Positions 5,851 to 7,981 of a DNA stretch of 7,981 nt are shown piece after piece. Origin of the DNA: an uncultured Clostridia bacterium (GTDB lineage: Bacteria > Bacillota > Clostridia > TANB77 > CAG-508); assembly GCA_949448405.1 (NCBI GenBank), contig CASTFX010000050.1, positions 1-7,981 on the forward strand, written 5' to 3'. The translations under genes were made by a program, and so were the position numbers. Position 1 is the first letter of the stretch; every line of letters begins with the position of its first letter. A model generated the notes under the pieces. It had not been told where the DNA came from. It did no database searches and was given only the letters and a program-made list of their open reading frames with translations.

Positions 5851-6270
5851 TTAATTATTTTTAGATTTTTTAAATATTATTAATTTGCTTAGTATGTAAT
5901 TTGTTGTTATTACAATAACTTGTGCTATTAATTTTACTATCATATCATTTATATGCATTAAGTCTACCATTAGATATAGAATTAAAGTTTCTAATATCAA
6001 TGTAAATATTCTTCCTCCAATGAATTTTATAAATTCATTTATAATTTCTTTTAAATTATTTGTTTTGCTTTCAAATACAAATAATTTGTTTGTGATATAT
6101 GCAAATAATACTGCTAATATCCAAGATATTATATTACTTACTACATAATCAAATATTAATCTACTTAAGTAGTATGTTACCATACTAACTGCAAAGGTTA
6201 AAAGTCCAAATATTAGATAATTTATAACTTCCTTATTTTTTGTGTACATTTCTTTTATATTAATTTTCAT
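5851..6270 (-). CDS. GtrA-family small membrane protein
   Basis: A 139-residue protein with four predicted transmembrane helices (about 15-37, 42-62, 80-102 and 107-130), the length and topology of the GtrA/DPMS family (PF04138). Family marks are visible: YLIFGLLTFAVSMVTYY in helix 1, an N-K-x-x-V-F-x-S loop after helix 2 (NKLFVFES), and NYILSKLIIFKK at the end. GtrA-like proteins are thought to help move polyprenyl-linked sugars across the membrane or to partner with glycosyltransferases in surface polysaccharide modification. No glycosyltransferase lies next to it here, so the substrate cannot be named. The ATG at 6270 is preceded by a weak AAGAAAAG. The gene has its own probable promoter and a strong terminator, and so forms a single-gene unit between the ytfI-like gene and ytfJ. 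Confidence 0.85.
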   Translation of the reverse strand: MKINIKEMYTKNKEVINYLIFGLLTFAVSMVTYYLSRLIFDYVVSNIISWILAVLFAYITNKLFVFESKTNNLKEIINEFIKFIGGRIFTLILETLILYLMVDLMHINDMIVKLIAQVIVITTNYILSKLIIFKKSKNN

Positions 6271-6281
6271 TTCTTTTCTTA

Positions 6282-6295
6282 TTGTATATATACAA
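6282..6295. repeat. 14-bp perfect palindrome in the GtrA gene leader
   Basis: TTGTATATATACAA is self-complementary over all 14 bases and lies between the probable -10 box (6319-6324) and the ATG at 6270. The position would suit an operator for a dimeric regulator, or a small leader hairpin. Alternating TA sequence makes chance palindromes common, so this is only a candidate site. Confidence 0.35.
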
Positions 6296-6318
6296 CCCTT
6301 TCTATATTAATATTTTTG

Positions 6319-6327
6319 ATTATATCA
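6319..6327 (-). promoter_or_regulatory. Extended -10 promoter for the GtrA-family gene
   Basis: TGATATAAT (6327-6319) is a perfect -10 hexamer TATAAT with the extended TGn element, about 49 bases before the ATG at 6270. No good -35 box is seen upstream, which is compatible with an extended -10 promoter. Such an AT-rich spacer can produce this by chance, so confidence is moderate. Confidence 0.45.
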
Positions 6328-6373
6328 TAAGAAAATAAAAAATACTATATTAATATAAAAAATATTAAAGAGG

Positions 6374-6404
6374 ATGAGCACGGACGACCAATGGTCGCCC
6401 CTAC
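6374..6404 (-). repeat. Dispersed hairpin repeat, copy B
   Basis: The minus-strand core GGGCGACCATTGGTCGTCC forms an eight-pair stem with one G-U wobble and an ATT loop. It is preceded by AATGCGTAG and followed by GTGCTC. It matches copy A over the hairpin and the GTGCT flank, and the AATGCG-x-AGGGGC left part matches the sequence at the window start. Both copies lie in the spacer between the DUF2953 gene and the GtrA gene. Confidence 0.7.
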
Positions 6405-6432
6405 GCATTAATCTTTATCAAGCAAAAGAGAC

Positions 6433-6462
6433 AAGCACGAACAACCAATGGTCGCCCCCTAT
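6433..6462 (-). repeat. Dispersed hairpin repeat, copy A
   Basis: On the minus strand the core reads GGGCGACCATTGGTTGTTC and continues with GTGCT. Copy B, 59 bases further along, has the same core except for C/T changes. GGGCGACC and GGTTGTTC fold into an eight-pair stem around an ATT loop, using three G-U pairs. The stem is good only as minus-strand RNA; on the other strand the wobbles become A-C mismatches. No T-run follows, so it is not an ordinary terminator. Confidence 0.7.
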
Positions 6463-6505
6463 GAGTCCCTACATTTGCTCAATTTCAATAGTTGCCAGTA
6501 TATAT

Positions 6506-7132
6506 TTATTGATAGCTATAATTATATAATGCTCTTTGCACCTTATCTTTATTTATTTTTTTCTCTTTTAATAGCATATATCCTACTTTAATAATATGTA
6601 TAACCTTTACACTAACTATGCAATCAAATTTTAAATTTATAATATTTCCAAATTGGTACACTGGCATTACATTATAGTACAATTTGTCATGATTTAGATT
6701 TCTTAATGCTATCCCTAAAGCTACAGATATAATTGTTACAACTGAAGATGTCAAAATCACATCTTCTATGCCAATTTGAGCTTCCAAATTTAACTCTTCT
6801 GTCTTAATCTTTAACTTTTTAATTATTTCTTTTATATTTATTTCTTTAAGTTTCTTAACATCTCTACTTATGTCTTCTTTTTCTGCTTGTCTTTTTAAAT
6901 TTTGGAATAACTCTTCTTTTAAGCGTATTCTTGCTACTTTAATTTTTCCAAATAAGTGTAATTCTATATAGATTAAAAAATCTTTTTCTATCTTTCTTTT
7001 TTTTATGCCATTATCAAAATTACTTATTCTTGCTCTTTTTACATTTAGCTTTATACTTGAAAATACAATAAGCAATAGACTAAGCAAAACAATTCCTAGA
7101 ATAGCACAAAAAAATAGTAAAACTATTTTCAT
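6506..7132 (-). CDS. DUF2953 membrane-anchored protein, YtfI-like
   Basis: A 208-residue protein with one N-terminal hydrophobic segment (about residues 3-27, LLFFCAILGIVLLSLLLIVF) followed by a basic, mostly soluble domain, so it is probably anchored in the membrane with the bulk on one side. The charged middle (about 65-115) is rich in Lys and Glu and is predicted helical. The C-terminal half has the DUF2953 pattern: a small-residue helix (TSSVVTIISVALGIALR), then a strand-rich stretch with V-x-P-V-Y and a final hydrophobic helix. B. subtilis YtfI, of similar length, sits beside ytfJ, and ytfJ is present here two genes downstream, which supports the assignment. The molecular function is unknown; a link with sporulation is suggested only by gene neighbourhood. 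The ATG at 7132 follows a purine-rich GAGATGAGAAG. Confidence 0.8.
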   Translation of the reverse strand: MKIVLLFFCAILGIVLLSLLLIVFSSIKLNVKRARISNFDNGIKKRKIEKDFLIYIELHLFGKIKVARIRLKEELFQNLKRQAEKEDISRDVKKLKEINIKEIIKKLKIKTEELNLEAQIGIEDVILTSSVVTIISVALGIALRNLNHDKLYYNVMPVYQFGNIINLKFDCIVSVKVIHIIKVGYMLLKEKKINKDKVQRALYNYSYQ

Positions 7133-7203
7133 AACTTCTCATCTCTTTTCGTTATATATTTCTAGTTTTACCATTTTTTGTAATTTATATACTTAAATAT
7201 TAT

Positions 7204-7968
7204 CTATGCTATGTTTTCCTTTTTCTTTCTCTCAACTGTTATGTCTCCAAAAAGCTCTTCTTGTGTTGTTTCTACTTTGCTTCTTCTTGATAATTCAAGA
7301 AGTCCAGTAAATGCTGTTACAACTTCTACTTTATTACATTTTGATAATGTATACATTTTATTAAATACAAACCTAGGCTTTTTAATTAATTCTCTGAAAA
7401 TTTCTTTTACTTTGCTTCCAACTGTATATGTATCTTTTATCGCTATCTTTTCTATATTTTGGGCATTTACATTTACTCTTACTTCATTTCTTTCCATAGC
7501 TTCTATATAAAGTTTCATAAGCTTTTCTTTATCATAATTATCTTCTAATGTCTGTTTTGGAAGTTTAATATCTTCTTTTATTCTAAATATCCTATCTGAA
7601 TATTCATTATACATTTTTCTTAATTTTTCTGTTATTTCCTTATATTTTTTGTATTCTACTATTCTTCTAATTAGTTCTTCCTCAGTAAGTTCTTCTTCAC
7701 TTTCACTATCTGAACTTGGAAGTAGCCCTTTTGATTTCATAAGTAGTAAAGCTGATGCCATTACTAAAAATTCGCTGCTTATTGCTAACTTTTGTTCTTG
7801 CATTTTATTTATGTATTCTATATATTGGTCTGTTATTTCATTAAGATTTATATCATATATATCCATTTTGTTTTTATCTATCAAATGGCACAATAAATCT
7901 AATGGTCCTTCAAAGTTTTCTACTTTTATCTGTATTTTGTTTGTTTCTAATATTAATGTATTCTGCAT
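7204..7968 (-). CDS. scpA: Segregation and condensation protein A (ScpA, kleisin)
   Basis: ScpA is the kleisin subunit of the bacterial SMC-ScpA-ScpB condensin, which compacts and helps segregate the chromosome. The 254-residue product has the typical length. The N-terminal SMC-neck-binding region carries the family signature FEGPLDLLCHLIDKNKMDIY (about residues 19-38), followed by an IT-x-QYI-x-YI helix and SEFLVMASALLLMKSK. The middle is charged, with the acidic run SESEEELTEEE near residue 88. The C-terminal winged-helix part (about 170-240) contains VTAFTGLLELSRR, usual for the family. The ATG at 7968 is preceded by a weak AGGT about ten bases upstream. The promoter lies outside the window. 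scpB, often the next gene, does not follow; a DUF2953 gene does, after 71 bases. The identification is secure. Confidence 0.95.
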   Translation of the reverse strand: MQNTLILETNKIQIKVENFEGPLDLLCHLIDKNKMDIYDINLNEITDQYIEYINKMQEQKLAISSEFLVMASALLLMKSKGLLPSSDSESEEELTEEELIRRIVEYKKYKEITEKLRKMYNEYSDRIFRIKEDIKLPKQTLEDNYDKEKLMKLYIEAMERNEVRVNVNAQNIEKIAIKDTYTVGSKVKEIFRELIKKPRFVFNKMYTLSKCNKVEVVTAFTGLLELSRRSKVETTQEELFGDITVERKKKENIA

Positions 7969-7981
7969 TTTTATATACCTG

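Noticed and set aside
6374..6462. CRISPR array
   Set aside because: Only two imperfect copies, spaced once, with hairpin wobble differences and no cas gene nearby.

Overview
The window is AT-rich (roughly 70% or more by eye) and every convincing gene lies on the minus strand, so it reads right to left. The low GC, strong GGAGG-type ribosome binding sites, the sporulation genes ytfJ and ytvI and a LigA sequence of clostridial type point to a spore-forming member of the Clostridia, perhaps an uncultured gut lineage (inference).

Layout in transcription order: scpA (7968-7204, chromosome condensation) and a DUF2953 membrane protein of YtfI type (7132-6506). Next is a 235-base gap with two copies of a hairpin repeat and a probable promoter. 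A GtrA-family membrane protein follows (6270-5851), closed by a strong intrinsic terminator (5834-5793). A sigma-G-like promoter (5696-5667) then opens a unit of ytfJ, a cysteine-rich double-CBS protein and ytvI, closed by a second terminator (3379-3345). The last unit is pgsA (phosphatidylglycerophosphate synthase), ligA (NAD+-dependent DNA ligase), a 78-residue protein of unknown function and a DUF120 protein that resembles CTP-dependent riboflavin kinase. At the window edge lie a 20-bp palindrome and what looks like a third, divergent copy of the hairpin repeat.

The main discovery candidate is a recoding pattern. LigA is intact over its full length (663 residues) only if the ribosome moves +1 at three places. 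The small gene downstream is intact only with one more +1 shift. All four shifts fall exactly on a CGG codon, and reading resumes each time one base later at GGN (glycine). By my manual scan these are the only four in-frame CGG codons in about 2,390 codons. Six other CGG trinucleotides inside genes are out of frame and cause no disruption. The simplest reading is that CGG is unassigned or starved in this organism (for example through loss of tRNA-Arg with anticodon CCG) and is skipped or used as a +1 frameshift site. Sequencing error is possible but fits the pattern poorly.

The rest is mostly housekeeping and sporulation biology. The GtrA gene, with repeats on its upstream side and its own terminator, looks like a separate cassette between two genes (ytfI and ytfJ types) that are neighbours in Bacillus.
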